Origin: JADGHX01 sp035760965
GTDB taxonomy: Bacteria > Pseudomonadota > Gammaproteobacteria > Steroidobacterales > Steroidobacteraceae
Length of the DNA: 64,000 nt
Assembly (NCBI GenBank): GCA_035760965.1
Contig: DASTRY010000079.1
Location: 42,366-106,365, forward strand
Reading direction: 5' to 3'
This document shows positions 9,327 through 18,661 of the stretch, piece by piece. Both the position numbers and the translations under genes were made by a program. Position 1 is the first letter of the stretch, and each line of letters begins with the position of its first letter. Below the pieces are notes generated by a model. The model worked only from the letters and a program-made list of their open reading frames with translations. It did not search any database and was not told the DNA's origin.

Positions 9327-10652
9327 ATGAACATTCTGACGAAACGGCATCTCGCGCGGCGCGCCGTGCTGCGCGGCGCCGGCGCGATGCTCGCGCTGCC
9401 GCTGCTCGACTCAATGATCCCCGCGGGTGTCGCGCGAGCCGCAGCAGCGCTGCAGCGCACCCGCTTTGCGTGCATCTACGTGCCGCACGGCGCGGTGATG
9501 AGCAAGTGGACGCCCGCGCAAGTCGGCACGGGATTCGAGTTCTCGGACACCTTGAAGCCGCTCGAACCCTTCCGCGAGCGCATCAACGTGATAAGCGGAC
9601 TGTATCTGCCGAACGCGTACGGCCAGGATGCCTCCGCGGGCGCGAATCACACGCGCTCGTCCGCCGTCTATCTGACCGGCGCGAAGCCCGGGACGGGCGC
9701 CGAAGCGGAGCTCGGCATCAGCGCCGATCAAGTGGCTGCGAAACACATTGGCCAGGACGCGCCGCTGCCCTCGCTGGAGCTGTCGATCGAGGACGGCAGT
9801 CTCAGCTGCGGCGCGGGTCTTTCCTGTGCGTATCGCAACACCATCGCGTGGCACACGCCGAAGTCGCCCTTGCCGATGGAGAACAATCCGCAAGTGGTGT
9901 TCGAGCGCTTGTTCGGCGACGGCAGCACTGCAGAGGAACGCGCCGCGCGTCGTGCGGAGGCGCGAAGTCTGCTCGATTCCATCACCGGCGAGGTCGCTTC
10001 GTTGCAGCGGAAGCTGCCGGCGGGCGATCGCGCACGGCTCGATCGTTATCTGACCGACGTGCGCGAGGTGGAGCGGCGCATCGCGTTGGCCGCGAAACAG
10101 GTGCCGCAAGGGTTGCAGCTGCCCACGGCGCCGGCGGGCATACCCGAAGACTTCGATGCGCACATCAAGCTGATGTTCGACCTGCAAGTGCTCGCATGGC
10201 AGGCGGACGTCACGCGTGTGACGACGCTGATGTTCGCGAAGGAGGTGAGCAACGCCGTGTACCCCGCGAGCGGCATCCGCGATCCGTTCCACAACCTGTC
10301 TCATCACTCGAACATTCCGGACAACATCGCGAAGCTCGCGCAGCTGAATCAGTACCACGTCAAGACGTTCGCGTATCTCGTGCAGAAGCTGAAGGACACG
10401 CCGGACGGTGACGGCTCGCTGCTCGATCACTCGATCACGATGTACGGCAGCGGCATGAGCAACAGCAATCAGCACGATCACGATCCGTTGCCGATCGTGT
10501 TGGCGGGCGGTGCGTCGGGCAAGTTGAAAGGCGGGCGGCACATCCAGGTGGCGCGCAAGACGCCGCTCTCCAACCTGCTGCTCGCGCTGCTCGAGAAGCT
10601 CGGCGTGCCGGATCAGTCCTTCGGCGACAGCACGGGGGCGGTGGATATTTGA
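9327..10652 (+). CDS. DUF1552 family exported protein
   Basis: The 441-residue protein starts at an ATG after an AAGAGCGAAG ribosome site and has a Tat-type leader (RRAVLRGAGAMLALPLLD). Body motifs fit the DUF1552 family: RFACIYVPHGAVMSKW at the start, NVISGLYLPNA, a SADQVAAKHIG segment, and near the end ITMYGSGMSNSNQHDHDPLPIVLAGGA. The same C-terminal block occurs in sulfatase-like DUF1501 proteins. The function is unknown, but DUF1552 genes are habitual neighbours of DUF1592 genes, suggesting the two act together in the periplasm. The frame upstream of 9327 is open but belongs to the VOC gene in another phase. Its stop overlaps the next start (TGATG). Confidence 0.88.
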   Translation: MNILTKRHLARRAVLRGAGAMLALPLLDSMIPAGVARAAAALQRTRFACIYVPHGAVMSKWTPAQVGTGFEFSDTLKPLEPFRERINVISGLYLPNAYGQDASAGANHTRSSAVYLTGAKPGTGAEAELGISADQVAAKHIGQDAPLPSLELSIEDGSLSCGAGLSCAYRNTIAWHTPKSPLPMENNPQVVFERLFGDGSTAEERAARRAEARSLLDSITGEVASLQRKLPAGDRARLDRYLTDVREVERRIALAAKQVPQGLQLPTAPAGIPEDFDAHIKLMFDLQVLAWQADVTRVTTLMFAKEVSNAVYPASGIRDPFHNLSHHSNIPDNIAKLAQLNQYHVKTFAYLVQKLKDTPDGDGSLLDHSITMYGSGMSNSNQHDHDPLPIVLAGGASGKLKGGRHIQVARKTPLSNLLLALLEKLGVPDQSFGDSTGAVDI

Positions 10653-12346
10653 TGCGATCGCCACTCGCAATGCTGCGGAATACGCGTTTCGGCCGGGCGG
10701 GTGTCTTGCTCGCATCGCTCGCGATCGCAGTCGGCATTGCGCCCGTCGGCGCTGCGAGCAAAGGCCAACCTGTCGTGGCGCGAGCGATTCCCCTCGGCGC
10801 ATCAGCGCCGTTGGCGGGCAACGCGCCGGTCACTTCGATGGGGCGGGCGCTCGCCGAAGCTGCGGAGCGCGGCGACATGCAAGCCGTGCGTGAGCTGCTT
10901 GCGCAACGTGCGAGCGCAATGCGCGCCGGCAAGGCGAACCGGCACGGCGGCGCCGACGACGCATTCGACGTGAACGTTCCCAGTGCCGACGGCACACCCG
11001 CCTTGCACTGGGTCGTGCGCCTTCAAGACCGCGAAACCGCGCGCCTCCTGCTGAAAGCCGGCGCCGACGCGGATCGTCCGAACCGCTATGGCGTGCGCCC
11101 ACTGCACATCGCGATCGACAACGCCGATGTCCCGATGATCCGCCTGCTTCTTGCGGCACACGCCGACCCGAGGTCTGCGGATGCAACGGGCGAGACGTGC
11201 CTCATCATGGCCGCGCGCACGGGCAATCTCGAAGCGGTGAAGGCGCTGCTCGAGAAGCACGCGCCTGTCGACGCGGTCGACCCGGAATATCACCAGACAC
11301 CCTTGATGGTCGCCGCACGCGGTGGCCACGCGGCCGTTGCGCGCTTGCTCATCAAGCGCGGCGCAAACGTCAACGCGCAAACCCGCACCGGTCCGACGCC
11401 GAAGTTCCGCCTGCCGAGCTCCAACAGCGGCTCGAAAGGTGCCGGCATCATCCGCGGCGGCTGGCCGGAGCGCGGCGAACGCGATCCGACGCCGGGCGCG
11501 AAAACGCCGCTGCTGTATGCGGCTCGCGAAGGTCACATCGAAGTCGCGCAGCTCCTGCTCGATGCGGGTGCCGACATCGAGAAAGCCGATGCGGACGGGG
11601 TCACGCCGCTCCTGATGGCGATTCTCAACGGCCGCATCGCCCTGGCGCAGATGCTCATCGAGCGCGGCGCGAACGTGAAGGTCGCCGATTGGTACGGGCA
11701 GACGCCGCTCTGGTCCGCCGTCGACATCCGCAATCTCGACGTTCCCGGCCCGACGCGCGACAACGGCGTCGATCGCGAAGCCGCGTTCGCGCTGATCAAG
11801 ACGTTGCTCGCGCACGGCGCCGATCCGAATGCGCGCACCAAGGAATATCCGCCGCAGCGTCGCTGGATCACCCGGCTCGGCTCGCTCTCATGGGTCGACT
11901 TCACGGGCCAGACGCCGTTTCTGCGGGCAGCGCTTGCAGGCGACGTGAAGACGATGCGCCTGCTGCTCGAGTATCACGCGGACCCGAACATTGCGACCTT
12001 CAACGGCACGACGCCGCTCATGGCCGCAGCCGGTGTGAACTGGACGGTCGCGCAAACCTACGACGAAGGGCCGCAGGCGCTGCTCGAGGCCGTGAAGCTC
12101 GCGCAGTCGCTCGGCAACGACGTCAACGCGACGAACGACATGGGTCTGGCTGCGATTCACGGCGCAGCCAATCGCGGGTCGGACGACATCATCAGATTCC
12201 TGGTGGAGAAGGGCGCAAAGCTCGACGTCGCCGACAAGCAGGGCCGCACACCGCTCGTGTGGGCGCGCGGCGTGTTTCTGGCGACGCATCCGCCGGAAGC
12301 GAAGCCGACGACCATCGCGTTGCTTGAGCAACTCCGCGGCGGCTGA
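10652..12346 (+). CDS. Secreted ankyrin-repeat protein
   Basis: A hydrophobic N-terminus (about residues 12-32, ending near GAASKG) is followed by roughly nine ankyrin repeats between about residues 110 and 560. Typical units are TPLMVAARGGHAAVARLLIKRGANV, split here as TPLMVAARGG and LLIKRGANV, plus TPLLYAAREGH and TPLLMAILNGR. Two insertions interrupt the array: a basic Ser/Gly-rich loop after the fourth repeat and a longer loop near RTKEYPPQRRW. Ankyrin stacks bind proteins and have no catalytic role. The ATG overlaps the stop of the DUF1552 gene by one base, so translation is coupled. A scaffold for the DUF1592/DUF1552 partners is a plausible role but is inferred from linkage only. Length is 564 residues. 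Confidence 0.88.
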   Translation: MRSPLAMLRNTRFGRAGVLLASLAIAVGIAPVGAASKGQPVVARAIPLGASAPLAGNAPVTSMGRALAEAAERGDMQAVRELLAQRASAMRAGKANRHGGADDAFDVNVPSADGTPALHWVVRLQDRETARLLLKAGADADRPNRYGVRPLHIAIDNADVPMIRLLLAAHADPRSADATGETCLIMAARTGNLEAVKALLEKHAPVDAVDPEYHQTPLMVAARGGHAAVARLLIKRGANVNAQTRTGPTPKFRLPSSNSGSKGAGIIRGGWPERGERDPTPGAKTPLLYAAREGHIEVAQLLLDAGADIEKADADGVTPLLMAILNGRIALAQMLIERGANVKVADWYGQTPLWSAVDIRNLDVPGPTRDNGVDREAAFALIKTLLAHGADPNARTKEYPPQRRWITRLGSLSWVDFTGQTPFLRAALAGDVKTMRLLLEYHADPNIATFNGTTPLMAAAGVNWTVAQTYDEGPQALLEAVKLAQSLGNDVNATNDMGLAAIHGAANRGSDDIIRFLVEKGAKLDVADKQGRTPLVWARGVFLATHPPEAKPTTIALLEQLRGG

Positions 12347-12374
12347 CAGTTTTCTTCGAATCAAGGGGGGTACC

Positions 12375-15296
12375 ATGACAACCGTAAGTCGAACGGTCTC
12401 GGCATTGATGCACACGGCGCGGCGCGCTCGAGCGCAGCACGCGCACGCTTGTGCCTTCGCATTGACTCTCGGGATGGCAGGCGCCGCGCTCGCACAGGAG
12501 GCACCGAGCACCGCGCCCGCCGCCGCGCCCATCGAAGAGGTGCACATCACCGGCTCGCGCATTCAGCGCGACGGCATGACGACGCCGACGCCCGTCACCG
12601 CGCTGAACATGAACGATCTGCACGTGATGGCGCCGACGACGCTCGCCGCGGCCGTCACGCAGTTGCCGCAGTTCGTGAACAGCGCGGTCCCGGAAGGCGC
12701 GCCCTCGTCGGGTTGGACGGGTGCGTCGGGCGCCAGCATTCTGAATCTGCGCGGCGTCGGCCAGAATCGCACGCTCGTGCTGCTCGACGGCCGCCGCGTC
12801 GTCGCGTCGACGCGCAAGGGCACGCTCGACGTCAATCTGCTGCCCGACGCGCTCGTGAAGAGCGTCGAAGTGGTGACCGGCGGTGCGTCCGCGGCGTACG
12901 GTTCGGATGCGGTGAGCGGTGTCGTCAATTTCATCCTCGACACCAAGTTCGAGGGCTTCAAGTCCGACATTCAGGGCGGTGTCACCGAGCTCGGCGACAA
13001 CAAGAACTACACCGTGTCACTCGCCGGCGGCCTCCCGATCGGCGAGCGCATGCACCTGATCACCGCGGTGGACTACTACAAAGCCGATCCGATCACGGAT
13101 GCCACGCGGCGCGACTGGCAGCACAGCCAGGGCGTGATCTCGAATCCGCTCGCCGGCCAGCCGGGACAGCCGACGCGCATCACGCGCTCGAACGTGCGCT
13201 CGACGCAATTCACCGAAGGCGGGCTCATCACCGGCGTGGCCGGCGGTGCGCCAGCGTCTCTCACGTGGACTCAGTTCCTGCCCGGCGGCGTGCCGGCGCC
13301 GTTCGTGCGCGGCACGGATTTCACGACGAGCGCGCAGGTCGGCGGCGACGGCCAGGACCTTGCCTGGTACAACTACTTCACGCCCGACACCTCGCGCGGC
13401 AGCGCCTTTGCGCATCTCTCATTCGACGTGAACGATCACGTGTCGCTCTTCATGCAGGGTCTGTACGGTTCGGGCGACACGAAGTACCTCTCGCCGCCTG
13501 CCGGCGGCCAGTTCGCCACCTGGACCGCGACGATCTACTGGAACAATGCGTATCTGCCGGATTCGATCGCCTCGCAGATGCCGGTGGGATCGTCGTTCCG
13601 CCTGGGGCGTGCGGGTGATCTCGACTACGGCGCATCGAAAGCGATCGAGCAGCAGAACATCCTGAGGTCGGTGACGACGGGCGTGAAGGCGGACCTCGGC
13701 AACTGGAAGCTCGACGGCTACTACCAGTACGGCCACACGACTTCCAACATCAACATGGACAATGCGATCCGCCTCGATCGCATCTATCAGGCGATCGATG
13801 CCGTGAAGGATCCGGTCACGGGGCAGATCGTCTGCAACTCCACGCTGAGCCATCCCGACAACGGCTGCGTGCCGATGAACATCTTCGGCGTGGGCTCGCC
13901 TTCGCAGGCGGCGATCGACTGGATCACGCAGGACATCTCGCAGCATCAGGTCGTGGAGGAGCACATCGCCGATGTCTCGATTTCGGGCTCGCCCTTCGAC
14001 AACTGGGCGGGGCCCGTGTCGATGGCACTTGGTGCCGCCTGGCGGCAGGAGTCGTTCGAGCAGGCCGTGTACCCGGTCGAGCTGCACGAGCTCGACATGC
14101 CCGTGAACGGTCCGTCGCTCGGCTATCGCGGCTTGCCGGCGGTGTACTCGGGTAACGCGAACATCTTCGAGCGCGGGCCCTCGGCCTCGCCGAGCGGCGG
14201 CTACAAAGTCAAAGAAGCGTTCGCCGAGATGCAACTGCCGCTGCTCGCCGAGAAGCCGCTCGCGCAAGCGCTGAATCTGAACACGGCCGTGCGCTTCGCC
14301 GACTACGAAGGCAGCGGCGGTGTGTGGGCGTGGAAGGCGGGCCTCGATTGGGCGGCGACGACCGACGTGCGGTTCCGGCTCACGCGCTCGCGCGACGTGC
14401 GCGCGGGGACGTTGTCCGAACGCTTCGACACCTCGCGCGGCCCCGGCAACGTCGTCGACCCCGAGTCCGGCTCGAGTGTGCAGTACGCGATCAGTGTGGT
14501 GGCCGGCGGCAATCCGAACGTCGATCCGGAGAAGGCGGACACGCTCACTTTCGGTGTCGTATATCAGCCGACGTGGCTCGAGGGCTTCGGCATGTCGGTG
14601 GATGCGTACGACGTGAAGATCGCGGGCGCGATCGGCCAGCTCGGCGCGCAGGCCATCGTCGATCAGTGCCGGCTCGGTGCCACGCAGCTCTGCAACTACA
14701 TCGTGCGCGGCAGCGATGGGTTCATCTCCACCGTGTACAACCTGTTCATCAACACGGCGGAAGCGCGTGCGCGCGGTATCGATTTCGAGCTCGCGTACGC
14801 GCGGCCCGTGACGTTCTTCGGCGGCAACGAGCACATTCGTGCGCGCCTTCTGGCGAGCCGTGTCAACGAGCTGTCGACGACGCAGGTCGGCGCCGCGAAG
14901 GTGGACCGCGCGGGCCAGACGGGCTTGCAGAATCCGGCGGGCAACGCGCCGCATTGGCAGGGCACGTTCAGTCTGTCTTACGAGCGCGGCCCGCTGTCGG
15001 CGACCGTGCAGGAGCGGTACATCGGCAGTGGCACGTACGACGCGACGTTCGTCGAAGGCGTGGACATCGACGACAACAGCGTTGCCTCCACGGCGTTGAC
15101 GAATCTCGAGCTCGCGTACAAAGGTGCGTTGTCCGAGAGCGGCTCGTGGGAGACGTATCTGAACGTGACGAACCTGTTCGACCGCGATCCGCCGCTCGTC
15201 GCCACGTGGGGCTTCACCGGCTCACAGCAGACGAACACCAGCCTGTTCGACATCTACGGGCGGCGCTATAGCGTGGGTGTGCGCTTGAACTTCTGA
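12375..15296 (+). CDS. TonB-dependent receptor of the DUF1592/DUF1552 operon
   Basis: The 973-residue outer-membrane receptor has a long signal peptide ending near AALAQ, an energy-coupling box (IEEVHITGSRI, about residue 55) and a plug domain containing ILNLRGVGQNRTLVLLDGRRVV. The barrel ends with aromatic YGRRYSVGVRLNF, the C-terminal Phe needed for outer-membrane insertion. An AAGGGGGG run lies 4-10 bases before the ATG. There is no STN domain, so it is not expected to signal directly to a FecR. It closes the five-gene operon and probably imports the product or substrate of its partners. The receptor class resembles oligosaccharide/peptide importers more than classic siderophore receptors, but this is uncertain. 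Confidence 0.9.
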   Translation: MTTVSRTVSALMHTARRARAQHAHACAFALTLGMAGAALAQEAPSTAPAAAPIEEVHITGSRIQRDGMTTPTPVTALNMNDLHVMAPTTLAAAVTQLPQFVNSAVPEGAPSSGWTGASGASILNLRGVGQNRTLVLLDGRRVVASTRKGTLDVNLLPDALVKSVEVVTGGASAAYGSDAVSGVVNFILDTKFEGFKSDIQGGVTELGDNKNYTVSLAGGLPIGERMHLITAVDYYKADPITDATRRDWQHSQGVISNPLAGQPGQPTRITRSNVRSTQFTEGGLITGVAGGAPASLTWTQFLPGGVPAPFVRGTDFTTSAQVGGDGQDLAWYNYFTPDTSRGSAFAHLSFDVNDHVSLFMQGLYGSGDTKYLSPPAGGQFATWTATIYWNNAYLPDSIASQMPVGSSFRLGRAGDLDYGASKAIEQQNILRSVTTGVKADLGNWKLDGYYQYGHTTSNINMDNAIRLDRIYQAIDAVKDPVTGQIVCNSTLSHPDNGCVPMNIFGVGSPSQAAIDWITQDISQHQVVEEHIADVSISGSPFDNWAGPVSMALGAAWRQESFEQAVYPVELHELDMPVNGPSLGYRGLPAVYSGNANIFERGPSASPSGGYKVKEAFAEMQLPLLAEKPLAQALNLNTAVRFADYEGSGGVWAWKAGLDWAATTDVRFRLTRSRDVRAGTLSERFDTSRGPGNVVDPESGSSVQYAISVVAGGNPNVDPEKADTLTFGVVYQPTWLEGFGMSVDAYDVKIAGAIGQLGAQAIVDQCRLGATQLCNYIVRGSDGFISTVYNLFINTAEARARGIDFELAYARPVTFFGGNEHIRARLLASRVNELSTTQVGAAKVDRAGQTGLQNPAGNAPHWQGTFSLSYERGPLSATVQERYIGSGTYDATFVEGVDIDDNSVASTALTNLELAYKGALSESGSWETYLNVTNLFDRDPPLVATWGFTGSQQTNTSLFDIYGRRYSVGVRLNF

Positions 15297-15375
15297 TGCA
15301 CCAGTGACAGTCGACGGGCATGCGGCTCACCGGGGCCCCCTGACAAATTCGGTGGGCCGCATCGCCCCTTCGACG

Positions 15376-16314
15376 CTAGCGCGCGGCCGCCGCCTCCCGC
15401 GCCATGCGCGCCTCGTACGCTTTGACGTGGATATATGCCAGCCTGAGCATCGACAGCGGACGCGTGTTGCTCGGCGCGCGTCGCAGCAGATCGCCCAGGA
15501 TGTGCTCGCCTTCCGTGCGCGCGCCTCGCTCGATGTCGCGCAGCATCGATGCCGAAAGCGTCGAGCCCGCGTGCGTGATGGCGGCGGTGATGCGCTGGAC
15601 AGCCGTGTCACGGGGCGCAAAGCCCGCCGCCTTTGCAATCTCGACACACTCATCGCGTAGTGCGAGCGAGAGGTCACCGCCGCCGGCGGTCACGATGTCG
15701 CCGAGCGATGCGCGCATGAGGCAGCTCATGCCGGCGAGCGTCGCGATGAAGATCCACTTCTCCCACATCTCCGCCAGGATCGCGTCGCTCAGCACCGTGT
15801 CGAAGCGACCGGCTGCGAGCTCAGCGTAGATTGCACTGACGCGGGCAGTGCGTGCGCCGCTGCGTTCGCCGAACGTGAGAACGTGCGTGTCGTTCAGGTG
15901 CTGAATGTGACCTTCCGCGTCGAGCGCCGTGGAGATCAGGCAATGACCGCCGAGCACGGCGTCCGCGCCGAATCGGCCTTCGAGCACATCGAGGTGCCGC
16001 ATGCCGTTCAGCAGCGGCAGGATCGCGCTGTTCGGACCGACCGCGGGCGTGAATGATTCGATCGCGCTCTCGAGATCGTACGCTTTGCAGCTCAGCAGAA
16101 TCAGATCGAACGGCCGCGATAGCTGCTCCGCCAGCACCGTGGGCGGCGACGGAATGTGAAGGTCGCCCTTTGGGCTTCGGACCCGCAGGCCCGAGGCGCG
16201 CAACTGCTCTGCGCGCCGCGGACGAACGAGGAACGTGACATCGCGCCCGGCTTCGAGCAGGCGACCGCCAAAGTAACCGCCGATCGCGCCGGCGCCGACA
16301 ATGAGAATCTTCAT
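15376..16314 (-). CDS. Ketopantoate reductase family (ApbA/PanE-like) oxidoreductase
   Basis: The 312-residue protein begins with a dinucleotide-binding motif, MKILIVGAGAIGGYFGGRLL. It then has the family block LILLSCKAYDLESAI and a C-terminal helical domain with a WEKWIFIATLAG segment. The family reduces 2-dehydropantoate to pantoate with NADPH in coenzyme A synthesis, but many paralogues act on other 2-oxo acids. The catalytic lysine in the SCKAYD motif is present. It is not next to panB or panC, so the exact substrate is open. The gene is convergent with the upstream receptor and starts just downstream of the ogt stop. Confidence 0.88.
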   Translation of the reverse strand: MKILIVGAGAIGGYFGGRLLEAGRDVTFLVRPRRAEQLRASGLRVRSPKGDLHIPSPPTVLAEQLSRPFDLILLSCKAYDLESAIESFTPAVGPNSAILPLLNGMRHLDVLEGRFGADAVLGGHCLISTALDAEGHIQHLNDTHVLTFGERSGARTARVSAIYAELAAGRFDTVLSDAILAEMWEKWIFIATLAGMSCLMRASLGDIVTAGGGDLSLALRDECVEIAKAAGFAPRDTAVQRITAAITHAGSTLSASMLRDIERGARTEGEHILGDLLRRAPSNTRPLSMLRLAYIHVKAYEARMAREAAAAR

Positions 16315-16344
16315 GACGCGGCGAGTGTAACGGAGGACGGCGCG

Positions 16345-16887
16345 TCACTGCGTCAGCAGCGGCGAGTGCCGGCCTTCGTGAGCGAGGAGCCAGCGCTTGC
16401 GTTCGAGGCCGCCGCCGTAGCCGGTGAGGGAGCCGTCGGAGCCGATCACGCGATGACACGGGATCACGATCGGAATGGGATTCGAGCCATTCGCCAGCCC
16501 CACTGCGCGCACCGCCTGCGGATTGCCGAGCCGCTCGGCGAGCGCGCCGTAGCTGAGCGTTTGGCCGGCAGGAATCGCGCGCAGCGCAGTCCATACGGCT
16601 TGCTGGAACGGGGTGCCGTCAGCCTGGCATGGGATGCGATCGAGTGCGTCGAGGCGGCCGCCGAAGTATTCGTCCAGCGGTTCGCGGATTGCTCGAGGGG
16701 CGGAGCCGAGCTCGAGCACGAGGCGCGCACCGTACTGGCGGCGCAGCCATTTCGTCATGCGCGCCTCGTCGCCGAAGAGATCCACGCCGCGCAGCCGCCC
16801 CGCGTCGTCCGAGGCGAGCAGCAGGTCGCCCATCGGCGTGGCGTAGCGATCGAGTGTGAGTCGGTCAGGCGGCGCGGCGACGCTCAT
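16345..16887 (-). CDS. ogt: Methylated-DNA--protein-cysteine methyltransferase
   Basis: The 180-residue repair protein carries the active-site sequence IPIVIPCHRVIGSDGSLTGY, in which the Cys takes the methyl group from O6-methylguanine. The preceding winged-helix-like part is TPFQQAVWTALRAIPAGQTLSYG. The start is placed at MSVAAPPDR; an ATG ten codons upstream is also possible, and neither has a strong ribosome site. Either start overlaps the end of the alkA-type gene, so the two form a translationally coupled alkylation-repair operon. Here the methyltransferase is separate, whereas in E. coli Ada the comparable domain is fused to the sensor domain. Confidence 0.92.
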   Translation of the reverse strand: MSVAAPPDRLTLDRYATPMGDLLLASDDAGRLRGVDLFGDEARMTKWLRRQYGARLVLELGSAPRAIREPLDEYFGGRLDALDRIPCQADGTPFQQAVWTALRAIPAGQTLSYGALAERLGNPQAVRAVGLANGSNPIPIVIPCHRVIGSDGSLTGYGGGLERKRWLLAHEGRHSPLLTQ

Positions 16888-18376
16888 GAGGAGTGCTCGT
16901 GCGATGAGTCGTCGCATCTGCGAGCGACGCCCACAGGTGAATCGTCGCGTATGCGCGCCAGGGCCGCCAGCGCTCCGCGCGTTTCAGCATCTGCTGCGGA
17001 GTCATGCGCGCGCCATAGAGATTCGTCATTGCGCGCAGAAGTGCGACATCGCCGACGGGGAACGCATCGGACTCGCGCAGCTCGCGCATCGCGATGTAGT
17101 GCGCCGTCCACTCGCCAATGCCGCGGAGCGCGCAGAGCCGCTCGATGGCGGAGTCGAGATCGCGCCGCGGGCCGAAGAGGTCGGGATCGTCGAGATGCGC
17201 CTGTGCCAGCGATTGCAGGGCCTGAATCCGCGCGCGCGGCATGCCGAGCCCCGTGAGGTCCGCTTGCGCGAGACGTGCCGCTGACGGAAACAGGTGAGTG
17301 AGCTGAGCCGCATTGGCGCGCGCGTCCTCGAGCCGTGTGCCGGCTGCCGCAACCAGCTTCGCGGCGAGCCCGCGTGCCGCGCTGACGGTGATCTGCTGGC
17401 CGAGGATCGCGCGGATGGCGAGCTCGAAACCGTCCCACGCGCCGGGGACGCGCAGGCCCGGCCGGGAAGCGACGAGCGGCGCGAGCAGCTCATCCTCCGA
17501 GAGATGCGCACCGATGACAGAGGGATCGGCGGCCAGATCGAACACGCGCCGTATGCGAGCGATGATCGCCGGCAGCGACGCGAGCCGAGGAAATCGCACG
17601 GTCGCTCGAAGAAATGCTCGATCGGCCCGGCTCACGAAAATAGCGCCGGCAGCGCCGTCGAGATGCACCGTGCGTGCATAGACTCCGTCGCGCACCGATT
17701 CGACGCCCGGGATGGCGCGCGCGGCAAGGAACGCGAGAATCGCGTCCCAGTCGTACGGCGCGCGATAGGGGAGTCGCAAGGTCAGCTCGCCTGCCGCCGT
17801 CGCGGACGCTTCGACGCGGCGGCTGCGGCGCAGCTCACTGGGAGGGCGCCCGTACAGCGCCTGAAACGTCTCGTTGAATCGTCGCACGCTGCCGAATCCC
17901 GCAGCGAGCGCGACTTCCGCCATCGGCAACTGCGTGTCGTGAATGAGTTGCTTCGCGAGCAGCACGCGGCGCGTTTGCGCCACGGCGATCGGAGACGCGC
18001 CGAGGTGTTGCTTGAACAGCCGGCGCAATTGCCGCTCGCCGACACCCAGCCGCTCGCCCAGCGCTTCGACGCCGGTCTCATCGAGACCGCCCGCTTCGAT
18101 CAGCGCGAGCGCGCGCGAGACGGTGTTGGACGTGCCGCGCCACGCGCCGAGATCGGGTGAGGTCTCGGGGCGGCAGCGCAGGCACGGGCGAAAGCCCGCT
18201 TCCTGAGCGGCCGCGGCCGATGCGAAGAAGCGCACGTTCTCGCGCTTCGGCGTGCGCGCCGGACACACGGGCCGGCAGTACACGCCCGTCGTCTTCACGG
18301 CGATGAACAGGCGGCCGTCGAAGCGTCGATCGCGAGTGGCGATGGCGCGGTAGCAGGCGTTGTCGTCGAGGTCCAT
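16865..18376 (-). CDS. alkA: Ada-type sensor domain fused to AlkA 3-methyladenine DNA glycosylase
   Basis: The protein has 503 residues in three parts. The first is an Ada methyl-phosphotriester zinc domain with cysteines 34, 38, 65 and 68 (YCRPVC and PCLRC). The second is an AraC-type helix-turn-helix (about 85-185, with MAEVALAAGFGSVRRFNETF). The third is an AlkA N-terminal plus HhH-GPD glycosylase domain with LRGIGEWTAHYIAM and the catalytic Asp in FPVGDVAL. It should sense methyl damage, activate transcription and excise alkylated bases. The start MDLDDNACY is well supported because the Ada domain begins there; the longer open frame upstream has no similarity. Together with the adjacent ogt it forms a complete adaptive-response unit. 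Confidence 0.93.
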   Translation of the reverse strand: MDLDDNACYRAIATRDRRFDGRLFIAVKTTGVYCRPVCPARTPKRENVRFFASAAAAQEAGFRPCLRCRPETSPDLGAWRGTSNTVSRALALIEAGGLDETGVEALGERLGVGERQLRRLFKQHLGASPIAVAQTRRVLLAKQLIHDTQLPMAEVALAAGFGSVRRFNETFQALYGRPPSELRRSRRVEASATAAGELTLRLPYRAPYDWDAILAFLAARAIPGVESVRDGVYARTVHLDGAAGAIFVSRADRAFLRATVRFPRLASLPAIIARIRRVFDLAADPSVIGAHLSEDELLAPLVASRPGLRVPGAWDGFELAIRAILGQQITVSAARGLAAKLVAAAGTRLEDARANAAQLTHLFPSAARLAQADLTGLGMPRARIQALQSLAQAHLDDPDLFGPRRDLDSAIERLCALRGIGEWTAHYIAMRELRESDAFPVGDVALLRAMTNLYGARMTPQQMLKRAERWRPWRAYATIHLWASLADATTHRTSTPHERRRAA

Positions 18377-18661
18377 GCGCTCATGATTGCGCGCACGGCC
18401 GAGAATGTCTCGCGGTTTTCGGACGTGAATGCCGCCCAGGCGCAGCGGCGGGCGGTTTGCGGCAACGCCGGCAAATCTAGGCATTTGCGCGCGTTTTGCG
18501 CGTGGGCGCGGCAGTTCGTGCGCGGCATTCTTCGGCGCGGCGACGGACTCGCGTCCACCCGTAAACCCGTCGGCACTTAGACGGCGCTCGCGGCGGGAGT
18601 CCGTCGCCATTTCGTGATGAGCACGCGTACGCTGTGCTCGTCGAGGATCAGGAGTGTCGCC

